The position numbers and the translations under genes were made by a program. A stretch of 29,816 bases of DNA from CAZDUS01 sp964609375 (GTDB taxonomy: Bacteria > Verrucomicrobiota > Kiritimatiellia > CAIKKV01 > CAITUY01), in NCBI GenBank assembly GCA_964609375.1, contig CAZSSA010000019.1, positions 1 to 29,816 on the forward strand, read 5' to 3'. Each line of letters opens with the position of its first letter. Position 1 is the stretch's first letter. Below the pieces are notes generated by a model. That model saw nothing but the letters and a program-made list of their open reading frames with translations. It was not told the origin of the DNA and searched no databases. Shown here piece by piece: positions 21,487-28,874 of this stretch.

Positions 21487-22623
21487 TCATGGTGTTGCAC
21501 AAGGCGTTGTGGCGGGGAGAGCGGGAACCAAGGTGATAATGGTGATTTCGGGCGGGGCGAGGAATCGCAACGGGGGTCCCCAGGTTCCGGTGCCGCGGCT
21601 GACGTATAGTTTTGACCGTTTGCCGATGTCGTAGAGTCCTGTGGTAAGCGGGTAGACCAGATGGGCCACCAGATGGAACGGGAAGACCTGTCCGCCGTGG
21701 GTGTGCCCCGATAGTTGAAGGTCAAAACGGTCGACCGAGAAGGGGTTGATCCGCGGCTGGTGCTTGAGCAGAACCGTGAAGTGGGTGCGGGGGCCATGAG
21801 GGGGTAGCGGTGATTCGCTTGTGCAATCGTTATTGCCGAGAAATCGACCTGTTGGGTCATCAACTCCATGGAGGTGCACGGCGTCGTTGAGGACCACTCC
21901 GGCGCCGCGTAGAAGATGGAATCCGGCTTTTTCATGCAGGCTGACGGCATCGGCAACACCGGTGTAAAATTCATGGTTTCCCAGGACGGCATATTTTCCC
22001 AGGGGCGGATTCAGGGTGGCCCATCGGTCGGCAAGGGATCCGATATTCCGCACAGAGGAATCAATGAAATCGCCGGTACTGAGCAGAAGATCAGGGGAGA
22101 GGCGGCGGATATCCTCGACGAGTGACCGGTTCCATTGTTCACTCCGTACCGTGCCGAGATGGACATCGGAGACTTGAACGATTTTGATCGGGGCTGAACC
22201 GGGAGGCAGGCCGGGAGCGATGAACATCATTTCGCGGTGAATCGGCCGTGATGCTTCCATCAATCCCCAAGCGGTGGCCACCAGAACACATGACAGGGAA
22301 ACGATTCCATGCGTACGTTGTGAAAGACGGAGGCGGGGAAGCAGGATGTTCCATAGGCTGAGAATCCAGCCCGCCAGGCAAAACCAGAAGACCCAGACCA
22401 TCCAAAGAAATGCCGTCCGGTTGATGCAGCGCGCCAACGTGATGTGTCCGTTATGATCCAGGGAGCGACCTGCAAATGGAAGAGCGACCAGAAGGAGGAA
22501 CAGGGCGACCAGCAGGAGGCGTGACTGACGCGGGAGGGTCCACAGGATGGTGATACGCCGGTAGACGTACGCGTGCATACCCGCGTAGAGGGAGAGGGAA
22601 CTGATCAGGAACAACGCAAACAT
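21487..22623 (-). CDS. Membrane-anchored metallophosphoesterase
   Basis: 378 residues. The N-terminal ~125 contain four hydrophobic segments (about 2-20, 36-51, 71-92, 105-120), then a calcineurin-like phosphoesterase domain. Metal-binding motifs are all present: SDVHLG (Asp153, His155), TGDFID (Asp185), LGNHEF (Asn216, His217) and SGHTHGGQ near 305. The YaeI/LpxG-like group acts on phospholipid-type or UDP-sugar-lipid pyrophosphate substrates at the membrane; which substrate applies here is unknown. It starts 5 nt after the aroE stop, so it is likely co-transcribed at the end of the ilv/leu/aro run. Confidence 0.85.
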   Translation of the reverse strand: MFALFLISSLSLYAGMHAYVYRRITILWTLPRQSRLLLVALFLLLVALPFAGRSLDHNGHITLARCINRTAFLWMVWVFWFCLAGWILSLWNILLPRLRLSQRTHGIVSLSCVLVATAWGLMEASRPIHREMMFIAPGLPPGSAPIKIVQVSDVHLGTVRSEQWNRSLVEDIRRLSPDLLLSTGDFIDSSVRNIGSLADRWATLNPPLGKYAVLGNHEFYTGVADAVSLHEKAGFHLLRGAGVVLNDAVHLHGVDDPTGRFLGNNDCTSESPLPPHGPRTHFTVLLKHQPRINPFSVDRFDLQLSGHTHGGQVFPFHLVAHLVYPLTTGLYDIGKRSKLYVSRGTGTWGPPLRFLAPPEITIITLVPALPATTPCATP

Positions 22624-22628
22624 GAGTG

Positions 22629-23495
22629 TTAGTGTTTGTACAGGGCACCTTCAAGGGCTTGGCGCATGATCGCTACAGGCGCTGGTTTGCCGGTCCAGAT
22701 GGTGAGGGCTTCGGCTCCCTGATGCAACAACATGCCGAGTCCGTTGACGGCATGGGCTCCCGCCTGATTTGCCGCACGGGTGAAAGACGTTTCGGGAAGA
22801 TTGTACACCAGGTCGAAGGCCCATTGTCCTTTCCCGAAGGCCTCCGGAGGGAGCGGCGGGGGATCGGCAGGGTTCATGCCGACTGGTGAGGCCTGGACGA
22901 TGAGCGTGGCGGCACGGGCCGAGGTTGCCCAGCGGTCGCGGGAAGCTCCGACGACGTTGACGGGGATTCCCGGGGCAAAGGTGCAGATATCGCGGGCCAC
23001 CGCGTCGCAACGGGCCGGGTCGACATCGGCGAGAATGATTTTTTTGCAGCCTTCAACAGCGGTGGTGATGGCGACGGCACGGCCGGCGCCCCCGCAGCCG
23101 AGGATAAAGACCGAGCGATCCTGCGTGGAGGTGCCGAAGGTTTCTGTGATGGCGCGGAGGAAGCCTTTGCCGTCGGTGTTGTGACCGCGCAGGCCTGAGG
23201 GCAGGAACTGAACGGTGTTGACCGCACCCAGGCGACGTGCAGAGTCGTCCAGATCGGAGAGTCCCCTGAAGGCGACTTCCTTCAGGGGAACGGTGAGGTT
23301 GACGCCGCCGAAGCCCATGTCGGCCATCGCCGGCAGTACCGACATCAGACGGTCTGGATGAACGTCGAAGGCCAGGTAAATGCCATCTATTCCGAGGGTT
23401 TCCAGTGCCGCGTTGTGCATGATGGGTGACAACGTATGGCCGATGGGATGCCCCAGGACGGCGAATGGCTTGGTATGGCCGCTCAGTGCCTTCAC
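22629..23495 (-). CDS. aroE: Shikimate dehydrogenase
   Basis: 288 residues, normal length. It reduces 3-dehydroshikimate to shikimate with NADPH in the cytoplasm, the fourth step of the shikimate pathway. Substrate-binding signatures are GHPIGHTLSP (residues 15-24), VNLTVPLKE with the catalytic Lys72, GAVNT (Asn93) and GHNTDGKGF with Asp108. The nucleotide fold has GCGGAG (133-138), and the C-terminus carries NGLGMLLHQGAEAL. The ATG overlaps the leuA stop by 4 nt, an unusual partner for a leucine gene and a sign that aromatic precursor supply is tied to the branched-chain operon. The motif set argues against quinate dehydrogenase, but not absolutely. Confidence 0.95.
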   Translation of the reverse strand: MKALSGHTKPFAVLGHPIGHTLSPIMHNAALETLGIDGIYLAFDVHPDRLMSVLPAMADMGFGGVNLTVPLKEVAFRGLSDLDDSARRLGAVNTVQFLPSGLRGHNTDGKGFLRAITETFGTSTQDRSVFILGCGGAGRAVAITTAVEGCKKIILADVDPARCDAVARDICTFAPGIPVNVVGASRDRWATSARAATLIVQASPVGMNPADPPPLPPEAFGKGQWAFDLVYNLPETSFTRAANQAGAHAVNGLGMLLHQGAEALTIWTGKPAPVAIMRQALEGALYKH

Positions 23496-25090
23496 CGAGG
23501 GGTTCTCCGGCGGGCGGCGGTTGCCGTGCGAGGCGCTTCCTTGCTTTTGCCTTTTCGGTGCGAGGCGCGGTTGAAGACGAGGCGGTTCACGCAGGAAAGA
23601 TAAGCCTTGGCACCGGCTTCGACGATATCGGTACTGGCGGCCTTGGCGCTCACGATATCCCTGCCGAATTGGACGCGGACGGTGACTTCGCCCATGGCGT
23701 CCTTGCCGACCGTGATGGCCTGAAGCGAGAAGTCCAGCAAGCGACCCTTGATATTGGTAATGCGATCAATGGTTTTGAGGGCGGCATCCACGGGGCCATC
23801 GCCGCAGCCGGCGTCCTGGAAAACCTCGTTGCCTTTTTTCAGGCGCAGTGTGGCGGTGGGGACGGTGGCCGTTCCCGCCGAGACCTGAAGGTAGTCAAGC
23901 GTGTAGGCGTTTTCGACAACATCCATCTGGTCCCGGGCAATGGAGATCAGGTCGTCGTCATAGACGTGTTTTTTCTTATCGGCCAATTCGATGAACCGGT
24001 GATAGGCGCGTTCCATTTCCTCATCGGTCAATTTCATGCCCATTTTCCCCATTTTATCGCGGAAGGCATGGCGACCGGAGTGTTTGCCGAGGACGAGGTC
24101 GGTCCCGTCGATGCCGATATCCTCGGGGCGCATGATTTCGTAGGTGGTGCGTTCCTTGAGGATGCCGTCCTGATGCACTCCGGACTCATGGGCGAAGGCG
24201 TTAGCCCCTACGATGGCCTTGTTCCGCTGGACGGTCATGCCTGTCATCCGGCTGACCATGCGGCTTACGCGGTAGATTTCCTTGGTTTCGATTCCGGTGT
24301 AAAGCCCGAACGAGTCCTTCCGGGTCCGGAGCGCCATGACGACTTCCTCGAGTGAGGTGTTGCCGGCCCGTTCGCCGAGACCGTTGATGGTGCACTCGAC
24401 CTGTCTTGCGCCAGCCTTGACGGCGGCGAGTGAATTAGCCACGGCCATTCCGAGATCATTATGGCAATGGACGGAGATAATCACTCCGGGGACATTGGCC
24501 TTCACGCGTTTGGCGACATAGCTGATCATTTCGCCGTATTCGGCGGGGATGGCGTACCCGACGGTATCAGGGATATTGAGGGTGGTTGCCCCCGCTTCCG
24601 CGACGGCGGTGTAGAGATCAACGAGATAGTCACGGTCTGCACGGGTGCAGTCCTGGGCGGAATATTCAACGTCATTCGTGAAGGTGCGAGCGAACTGGAC
24701 GGCGTTGACCGAGCGTTCGATGTTCTGGGCGCGTGTCATCTTGAGGATTTTTTCCAGGTGGATATCGCTGCCTGAGCTAAAGGTGTGAATCCGCCGTTTA
24801 GCGGCAGGGGCGATGGCGTTTCCGGCCCGCTCGATATCCTTCTCCACGGTGCGCGACAAGGCGGCAATGGTGGGGCCGCTTACACTCTCGGCGATGGCAT
24901 GCACGGCATTATAGTCGTCGGGAGAGGCAATGGGGAACCCAGCCTCGATGACGTCAACCTTCAGGGCGGCGAGTGCATAGGCAATCTCGAGTTTTTCGCG
25001 ATGGTTAAGGCTGCATCCGGGCGCCTGCTCACCATCGCGAAGGGTAGTGTCGAAAATAATGACTCTGTTCTTGTCTTGTGTTGCACTCAT
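23492..25090 (-). CDS. leuA: 2-isopropylmalate synthase
   Basis: 532 residues. It condenses acetyl-CoA with 2-oxoisovalerate, the first committed step of leucine synthesis. The HMGL-like barrel has FDTTLRDGEQAPG (Arg18, Asp19), EAGFPIASPDD, metal-binding HCHND (His208, His210) and GLGERAGN. The C-terminal regulatory dimer domain (about 390-505, SAGTATVPTATLRL and GDGPVDAA) is the leucine feedback region, so allosteric control is likely. A basic, probably disordered tail of about 25 residues ends the protein. GGGAGA lies about eight bases before the ATG. It comes 54 nt after ilvN with no ilvC between them. Homocitrate or citramalate synthase are less likely given the position. Confidence 0.94.
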   Translation of the reverse strand: MSATQDKNRVIIFDTTLRDGEQAPGCSLNHREKLEIAYALAALKVDVIEAGFPIASPDDYNAVHAIAESVSGPTIAALSRTVEKDIERAGNAIAPAAKRRIHTFSSGSDIHLEKILKMTRAQNIERSVNAVQFARTFTNDVEYSAQDCTRADRDYLVDLYTAVAEAGATTLNIPDTVGYAIPAEYGEMISYVAKRVKANVPGVIISVHCHNDLGMAVANSLAAVKAGARQVECTINGLGERAGNTSLEEVVMALRTRKDSFGLYTGIETKEIYRVSRMVSRMTGMTVQRNKAIVGANAFAHESGVHQDGILKERTTYEIMRPEDIGIDGTDLVLGKHSGRHAFRDKMGKMGMKLTDEEMERAYHRFIELADKKKHVYDDDLISIARDQMDVVENAYTLDYLQVSAGTATVPTATLRLKKGNEVFQDAGCGDGPVDAALKTIDRITNIKGRLLDFSLQAITVGKDAMGEVTVRVQFGRDIVSAKAASTDIVEAGAKAYLSCVNRLVFNRASHRKGKSKEAPRTATAARRRTPR

Positions 25091-25144
25091 GCCTGATTCT
25101 CCCGGGGAATGAACATTTCAGCGATGAACTAGTTGATCAATTCC

Positions 25145-25639
25145 TTATTCCTTATCCATGGCGACGATGCCTGACCTGGAAACATCAAGGACCTTAAACG
25201 GCTTCATCAGTTCCATGAAGTCATTCACCTCTTCCTGTTGGGCGGCCAGGTGAATCACTAACGAATCGGAACGGACGGCGACGACACTGCCGCCGAAAAC
25301 GTCTGCCAGCTCGATGATTTCTGACCGGGTTTTACGGTTTGAGGCGACACGAATAAGGATGCATTCCCGGTTCAGGAAAGGCTCCTTGGTCAGGTCGGTG
25401 ACCTTGACGACGTCCAATTGTTTGGCGAGCTGTTTACTGACCTGTTCCAGCACGCGATCGTCTCCCGGGACCTGCATGGTCAGGCGGGAGACGGTCGGGT
25501 CATGGGTGGGGCCGACATTCAGGCTCTCGATGTTATAGCCTCGCCCGGAGATGAGTCCGACGACACGAGCGAGGACGCCGGGCTGGTTTTCGATCAAGGC
25601 GGTTATCGTATGTTTTTGGATGGAGGGTTGGTTGTTCAT
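25145..25639 (-). CDS. ilvN: Acetolactate synthase small (regulatory) subunit
   Basis: 164 residues, the standard short form (also named ilvH). The N-terminal ACT domain has ALIENQPGVLARVVGLISGRGYNIESL, the valine-binding signature, followed by LTMQVPGD. The C-terminal half has the conserved ELADVFGGSVV and LKPF-like VLDVSRSGIVAM end. It binds the catalytic subunit, raises its activity and confers valine inhibition. AAGGAA precedes the ATG by about eight bases, and the gap to ilvB is only 13 nt. Confidence 0.95.
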   Translation of the reverse strand: MNNQPSIQKHTITALIENQPGVLARVVGLISGRGYNIESLNVGPTHDPTVSRLTMQVPGDDRVLEQVSKQLAKQLDVVKVTDLTKEPFLNRECILIRVASNRKTRSEIIELADVFGGSVVAVRSDSLVIHLAAQQEEVNDFMELMKPFKVLDVSRSGIVAMDKE

Positions 25640-25652
25640 GGTGATGTTCCTT

Positions 25653-27371
25653 TTAGATCATCCTGAGAAGCATTTCATTCAAGGCCGCCCCGGCAGGGAC
25701 CATGGGGTACACGTTTTCGTCGGGTTTGACGATGCATTCCACGACGACGGGGCGCTGCAAGGCGAGGGCCTTCTTCAGTGCCGTTGTTACCTCGTGTTGC
25801 TTTGTCACCCGCATTCCGACGGCACCGTGCGCCTCGGCAAGCTTCACGAAATCAGGAAGATATGCGGGCGGCTTGGGTTTGATTTTTTCCGATTTGTTGC
25901 GCAAATCCTGGCCGAGGCGGACGGCGGAGTATTCCTTCTTGTAGAACATTTCCTGCCATTGTCTGACCATGCCGAGATAGCCATTGTTCAGGATGACCAC
26001 GGTGATGGGGAGGTCGTGCTCCACGGCGACCACCAATTCCTGGAAGTTCATCTGGATGCTGCCGTCTCCGCTGATGGTGACGACCTTGCGGTTCCGGAAG
26101 GCCGACTGGACGCCGATGGCGGCCGGGAGGCCGAAGCCCATCGTGCCCAACCCCCCCGAGGTGATGAAGGTCCGCGGCTTGGTGTAGTGGTAGAAATGGG
26201 CAGCCCACATCTGGTGTTGGCCCACGTCCGTGACGATGATGGCGTCGCCCTTGGTGACTTCATCGATTTTATCGATCACGAATTGAGGCAACAGTTCGGT
26301 TGTGGTCTCGTCATAGGCGAACGGGAACTCTGAGGACCACTTCTGGCACTGGGTGAGCCATTCCTTGCGGTTCACGGAGTCGACGAGGCGGGTCAATTCC
26401 TTCAAAACCGGCTTGACGTGACCGATGACGGGGATATCCACGGGTACACTCTTTGAGATGGCGGACGGGTCGATATCCACATGGGCCTTGAGGGCGTGCG
26501 GTGCGAAACGTGAGACCTTGCCGGTGACGCGGTCATCGTAACGGGCGCCGATGGAGATGATCAGGTCGCATTCGCTGATGGCCTGATTGGCGGCAACACT
26601 GCCGTGCATGCCGGGCATGCGAAGGGCGAGCGGATCCGTGTCCGGGAATCCTCCGATTCCCATCAAGGTTGTTGTGACGGGTATTTTGGCTTTACGGGCG
26701 AAGGCGGTCAATTCGGCAGAGGCATTGCCGCCGATCACGCCACCACCGGCCAGGATTACGGGTTTGCGTGAATTATTGATGGCCTTGATGAGAGCGGCGA
26801 TCTGGCGGGGGTCGGGTTCATAGACAGGCTTGAAGCCGCGGCGGTCCACTTGGCCGGAAGCGACGATGGAGGTTTGTTGTTGCTGGATATCCTTCGGGAT
26901 ATCGATGAGGACGGGACCGGGACGACCGCTTTGGGCGACATGGAAGGCCTCGGCGATGATGTCGGGAAGGTCGTCTACGCGTTTGACGAGGTAATTATGT
27001 TTGGTGACGGCACGGGTGATGCCGGTGGTATCCGCCTCCTGGAAGGCGTCGTTGCCGATCATGGAGGAGGGAACCTGCCCGGAGATGCAGACGATGGGGA
27101 TCCCGTCCATATTGGCGGTGGCCAGGCCGGTGACGGCGTTGGTGGCGCCGGGTCCGGAGGTCACGATACAGCACCCGGGTTTGCCGGTGGCGCGGGCATA
27201 GCCGTCTGCCATGTGAACGGCACCCTGTTCATGGCGCACGAGAATGAATTCAAATGGCGCTCGGTAGAGCTCTGAAAAAATATCCAGAACGGTTCCGCCC
27301 GGAAGTCCGAAAACGGTTTTCACTCCGGCATCCGCAATGGCATCGATAACGCACTTGGCCCCTTTTCTCAT
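25653..27371 (-). CDS. ilvB: Acetolactate synthase large (catalytic) subunit
   Basis: 572 residues from the ATG at 27371, chosen because AAGGAAA lies six bases upstream; the frame is open to 27407, but that part is inside the leader. This ThDP/FAD enzyme makes acetolactate from pyruvate (valine, leucine) or acetohydroxybutyrate (isoleucine). It has FGLPGGTVLDI, the activating Glu48 in RHEQGAVHMADGYARATG, the FAD-region GARYDDRVTG and the ThDP/Mg site GDGSIQMNFQEL...NNGYLGMVRQWQ. It is first in the ilvB-ilvN-leuA run and is preceded by a transcription attenuator with a Val/Leu-rich leader peptide. Confidence 0.96.
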   Translation of the reverse strand: MRKGAKCVIDAIADAGVKTVFGLPGGTVLDIFSELYRAPFEFILVRHEQGAVHMADGYARATGKPGCCIVTSGPGATNAVTGLATANMDGIPIVCISGQVPSSMIGNDAFQEADTTGITRAVTKHNYLVKRVDDLPDIIAEAFHVAQSGRPGPVLIDIPKDIQQQQTSIVASGQVDRRGFKPVYEPDPRQIAALIKAINNSRKPVILAGGGVIGGNASAELTAFARKAKIPVTTTLMGIGGFPDTDPLALRMPGMHGSVAANQAISECDLIISIGARYDDRVTGKVSRFAPHALKAHVDIDPSAISKSVPVDIPVIGHVKPVLKELTRLVDSVNRKEWLTQCQKWSSEFPFAYDETTTELLPQFVIDKIDEVTKGDAIIVTDVGQHQMWAAHFYHYTKPRTFITSGGLGTMGFGLPAAIGVQSAFRNRKVVTISGDGSIQMNFQELVVAVEHDLPITVVILNNGYLGMVRQWQEMFYKKEYSAVRLGQDLRNKSEKIKPKPPAYLPDFVKLAEAHGAVGMRVTKQHEVTTALKKALALQRPVVVECIVKPDENVYPMVPAGAALNEMLLRMI

Positions 27372-27412
27372 GTTGCTTTCCTTTCGTGATCGCCTGATTA
27401 TATGCATCTAAA

Positions 27413-27441
27413 CAAAAAAACCCACCGCTTTTTGCGGTGGG
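27413..27441 (-). terminator. Intrinsic terminator of the ilvB attenuator
   Basis: On the minus strand CCCACCGC (27441-27434), loop AAAAA (27433-27429), GCGGTGGG (27428-27421), then seven T (27420-27414). This is a perfect 8-bp GC-rich stem with a U-tract, ending about 42 nt upstream of the ilvB start codon. Its 5' arm can pair instead with an upstream sequence inside the leader peptide gene, as expected for an attenuator. Confidence 0.93.
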
Positions 27442-27491
27442 TGATTCGCCTCATGGTGAGTTGCCCGATTAGCAATCACCATCCCACCGCA
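27433..27491 (-). promoter_or_regulatory. Antiterminator pairing of the ilvB attenuator
   Basis: TGCGGTGGG (27491-27483), the codons for Leu33 to Trp35 and flanks of the leader peptide, is exactly complementary to CCCACCGCA (27441-27433), the 5' arm of the terminator. Between the two arms, 27482-27453 forms its own strong hairpin: ATGGTGATTGC pairs with GCAACTCACCAT with one bulged C and a 7-nt loop over the stop codon. The nine-pair stem stacks directly on that hairpin. A ribosome at the leader stop codon would cover the 5' arm and allow termination; one stalled earlier would leave it free. Confidence 0.85.
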
Positions 27492-27588
27492 GGGTGCGTA
27501 CCAGAACCAGGTCAAGGTACACCACGTCCGTCCGCGGAACCATATCCACGTACTCAACGGCAACAGCGATGGGTTTTGTAACGTTCAT
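27469..27588 (-). CDS. ilvB operon leader peptide (Val/Leu-rich)
   Basis: A 39-codon reading frame, ATG at 27588 and TAA at 27471-27469, too short for ordinary gene calling. It begins MNVTKPIAVAVEY and ends RTLRWDGDC. It contains nine Val, four Leu and one Ile. The densest run is DVVYLDLVLVRTL (residues 21-33), placed just upstream of the antiterminator arm. This is the arrangement of ilvB-type leader peptides, which act by ribosome stalling when charged tRNA-Val or tRNA-Leu is scarce. No Shine-Dalgarno sequence precedes the ATG, and the likely -10 ends only eight bases before it, suggesting a leaderless or nearly leaderless transcript. The product itself has no expected function. Confidence 0.9.
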   Translation of the reverse strand: MNVTKPIAVAVEYVDMVPRTDVVYLDLVLVRTLRWDGDC

Positions 27589-27596
27589 TGTTTTGA

Positions 27597-27625
27597 ATCA
27601 TGCCAAAAGGGAAGGGGTGGGTCAA
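27597..27625 (-). promoter_or_regulatory. Promoter of the ilvB-ilvN-leuA operon
   Basis: On the minus strand TTGACC (27625-27620) is followed by a 17-nt spacer and CATGAT (27602-27597). TGG directly before the -10 gives an extended -10 element (TGn). Transcription would start about at 27590-27588, at or next to the leader peptide ATG. Confidence 0.65.
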
Positions 27626-27660
27626 GATGTAATTGAGTAATTGAGCTGGCGGGATGGTCG

Positions 27661-27689
27661 TTGACAATGGCAGGCTCAGTCTCTATATT
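27661..27689 (+). promoter_or_regulatory. Consensus sigma-70 promoter for tRNA-Lys and mtnP
   Basis: TTGACA (27661-27666), a 17-nt spacer, then TATATT (27684-27689): a perfect -35 and a -10 with one mismatch. Transcription would begin near 27696, about 120 nt upstream of the tRNA. It is divergent from the ilv promoter 35 nt away. I see no other gene in the 27696-27818 leader. Confidence 0.75.
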
Positions 27690-27818
27690 TCGCGGCTCAG
27701 TTTTGGCAATGTTCATATCAGCGTGGCTCCTGTTAAAAGACATGCTGGCAAAACTTGGCGAAACCGTCAGGCGCGAAGTGACGACATGTTGCATAAGTGC
27801 TTGAAAACAAAATACTTC

Positions 27819-27891
27819 AGGCCGTTAGCTCAGTCGGTAGAGCACTTGACTTTTAATCAAGGGGTCCCGGGTTCGAGTCCCGGACGGCCTA
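27819..27891 (+). tRNA. tRNA-Lys (anticodon TTT)
   Basis: A full cloverleaf: acceptor AGGCCGT with ACGGCCT (seven pairs), D arm GCTC-AGTCGGTA-GAGC, anticodon stem CTTGA/TCAAG with loop CTTTTAA (anticodon TTT at 27852-27854), variable loop GGGTC, T arm CCGGG-TTCGAGT-CCCGG and discriminator A. No CCA is encoded, so it must be added after transcription. The mtnP start codon is only 19 nt further on, with no terminator in between. Confidence 0.97.
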
Positions 27892-27910
27892 CTTTTCAGG
27901 AGATCCCCCC

Positions 27911-28798
27911 ATGAAGCTTGGAATCATCGGCGGCAGTGGATTGTACGAGTTGGAAGGCCTTTCCAAAGTACACGAGGTGGTGGTCGAGACGCCGTTCGGG
28001 AAACCTTCCGACGCTTATATTCAAGGGACGCTGGATGCCGTTGATGTGATTTTCCTGCCACGTCATGGACGCGGACATCGGCTGTTGCCATCGGAAATCA
28101 ACCACAAGGCCAACATCTGGGGTTTCAAGAAACTGGGTGTCGAGATGGTGATGTCGGTCAGTGCGGTTGGCAGTTTGCGCGAGGCGTTGCGGCCGGGGGA
28201 TGTTGTTCTGCCGGATCAGTATTTTGACCGGACCAAGGGATCGTTGAATCATACATTTTTCGGGAACGGGATTGTGGGGCATGTGTCATTTGGCGATCCG
28301 GCCTGTGATGTGCTGCGGGTGGCGATTCAGGCGGCGGCCAACGAAGCGGTGGAGCATCTTGGCAAGGCGGGCAAGGTGAAGGTTGTGAATGGCGGCACCT
28401 ACGTCAATATGGAGGGGCCTGCGTTTTCGACCCGGGCGGAATCGAATGTATACCGTCAAATGGGGTTTGACATTATTGGCATGACGAGTTTGCCGGAGGC
28501 GAAACTTTGCCGGGAGGCGGAACTGTGTTACCAGGCGATGTCGATGGTGACGGACTATGATTGCTGGCGGGTGAGCGAAGAGAGCGTAACGGTCGAGATG
28601 ATCATGGCGACATTGATGGCCAATGTGAGTCTGGCAAAGGAAGTTATCCGGCGGGTGGTCAGGCGGTTGCCGACTCATCGGCAGTGTGCGTGCGCGCAGG
28701 CGCTGGCGACGGCGGTCATGACGGACTGGAAGGTGATTCCCGAGGCGACGCTGGCGGCGTTGGAGCCGCTCGTCGGGAAATACAGGAAGCAAGCCTGA
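27911..28798 (+). CDS. mtnP: S-methyl-5'-thioadenosine phosphorylase
   Basis: 295 residues. It splits methylthioadenosine with phosphate into adenine and methylthioribose-1-phosphate, the entry to methionine salvage. Visible family motifs are IIGGSGLY (phosphate loop, residues 5-12), FLPRHGRGHRLLPSEINHKANIWGFKKLGV, SVSAVGSL, VNGGTYVNMEGPAFSTRAES (substrate pocket) and VTDYDCW with the aspartates that favour the 6-amino purine, which argues for MTA over inosine/guanosine phosphorylase. AGGAGA lies about ten bases before the ATG. It directly follows tRNA-Lys without a terminator and probably shares its promoter. No other methionine salvage gene is in the window. Confidence 0.93.
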   Translation: MKLGIIGGSGLYELEGLSKVHEVVVETPFGKPSDAYIQGTLDAVDVIFLPRHGRGHRLLPSEINHKANIWGFKKLGVEMVMSVSAVGSLREALRPGDVVLPDQYFDRTKGSLNHTFFGNGIVGHVSFGDPACDVLRVAIQAAANEAVEHLGKAGKVKVVNGGTYVNMEGPAFSTRAESNVYRQMGFDIIGMTSLPEAKLCREAELCYQAMSMVTDYDCWRVSEESVTVEMIMATLMANVSLAKEVIRRVVRRLPTHRQCACAQALATAVMTDWKVIPEATLAALEPLVGKYRKQA

Positions 28799-28813
28799 GG
28801 GGATGCAAGAGGA

Positions 28814-28842
28814 TTTCACGCAAAGACGCGAAGGCGCGAAGA
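28814..28842 (+). repeat. Dispersed ACGCGAAGGCGCGAAG-type repeat
   Basis: TTTCACGCAAAGACGCGAAG followed by GCGCGAAGA, an imperfect 9-10-base iteration of an ACGCAAAG-like unit. I recognise this as a short element often seen between genes in many bacterial genomes; its translations (TQRREGAKRR, RKDAKARR) recur in spurious proteins. It lies between mtnP and the comF-like gene and is read into the longest comF frame. Only one copy is in this window. Confidence 0.6.
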
Positions 28843-28874
28843 GGCCTCATTGCCTGTTTGAGTGGTTGCCGCGA

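Noticed and set aside
23426..24355. 309-codon plus-strand frame opposite aroE/leuA
   Set aside because: Antisense to a certain gene; composition rich in G, D, H and F typical of a shadow in moderately GC-rich DNA.
25551..26333. 260-codon plus-strand frame opposite ilvN/ilvB
   Set aside because: Antisense to two certain genes; its His/Asp/Gly-rich composition is that of a codon shadow.
27654..27914. 86-codon plus-strand frame across the ilv/tRNA gap
   Set aside because: It runs straight through tRNA-Lys; its end (AQSVEHLTFNQG...) is the familiar false translation of a tRNA gene.
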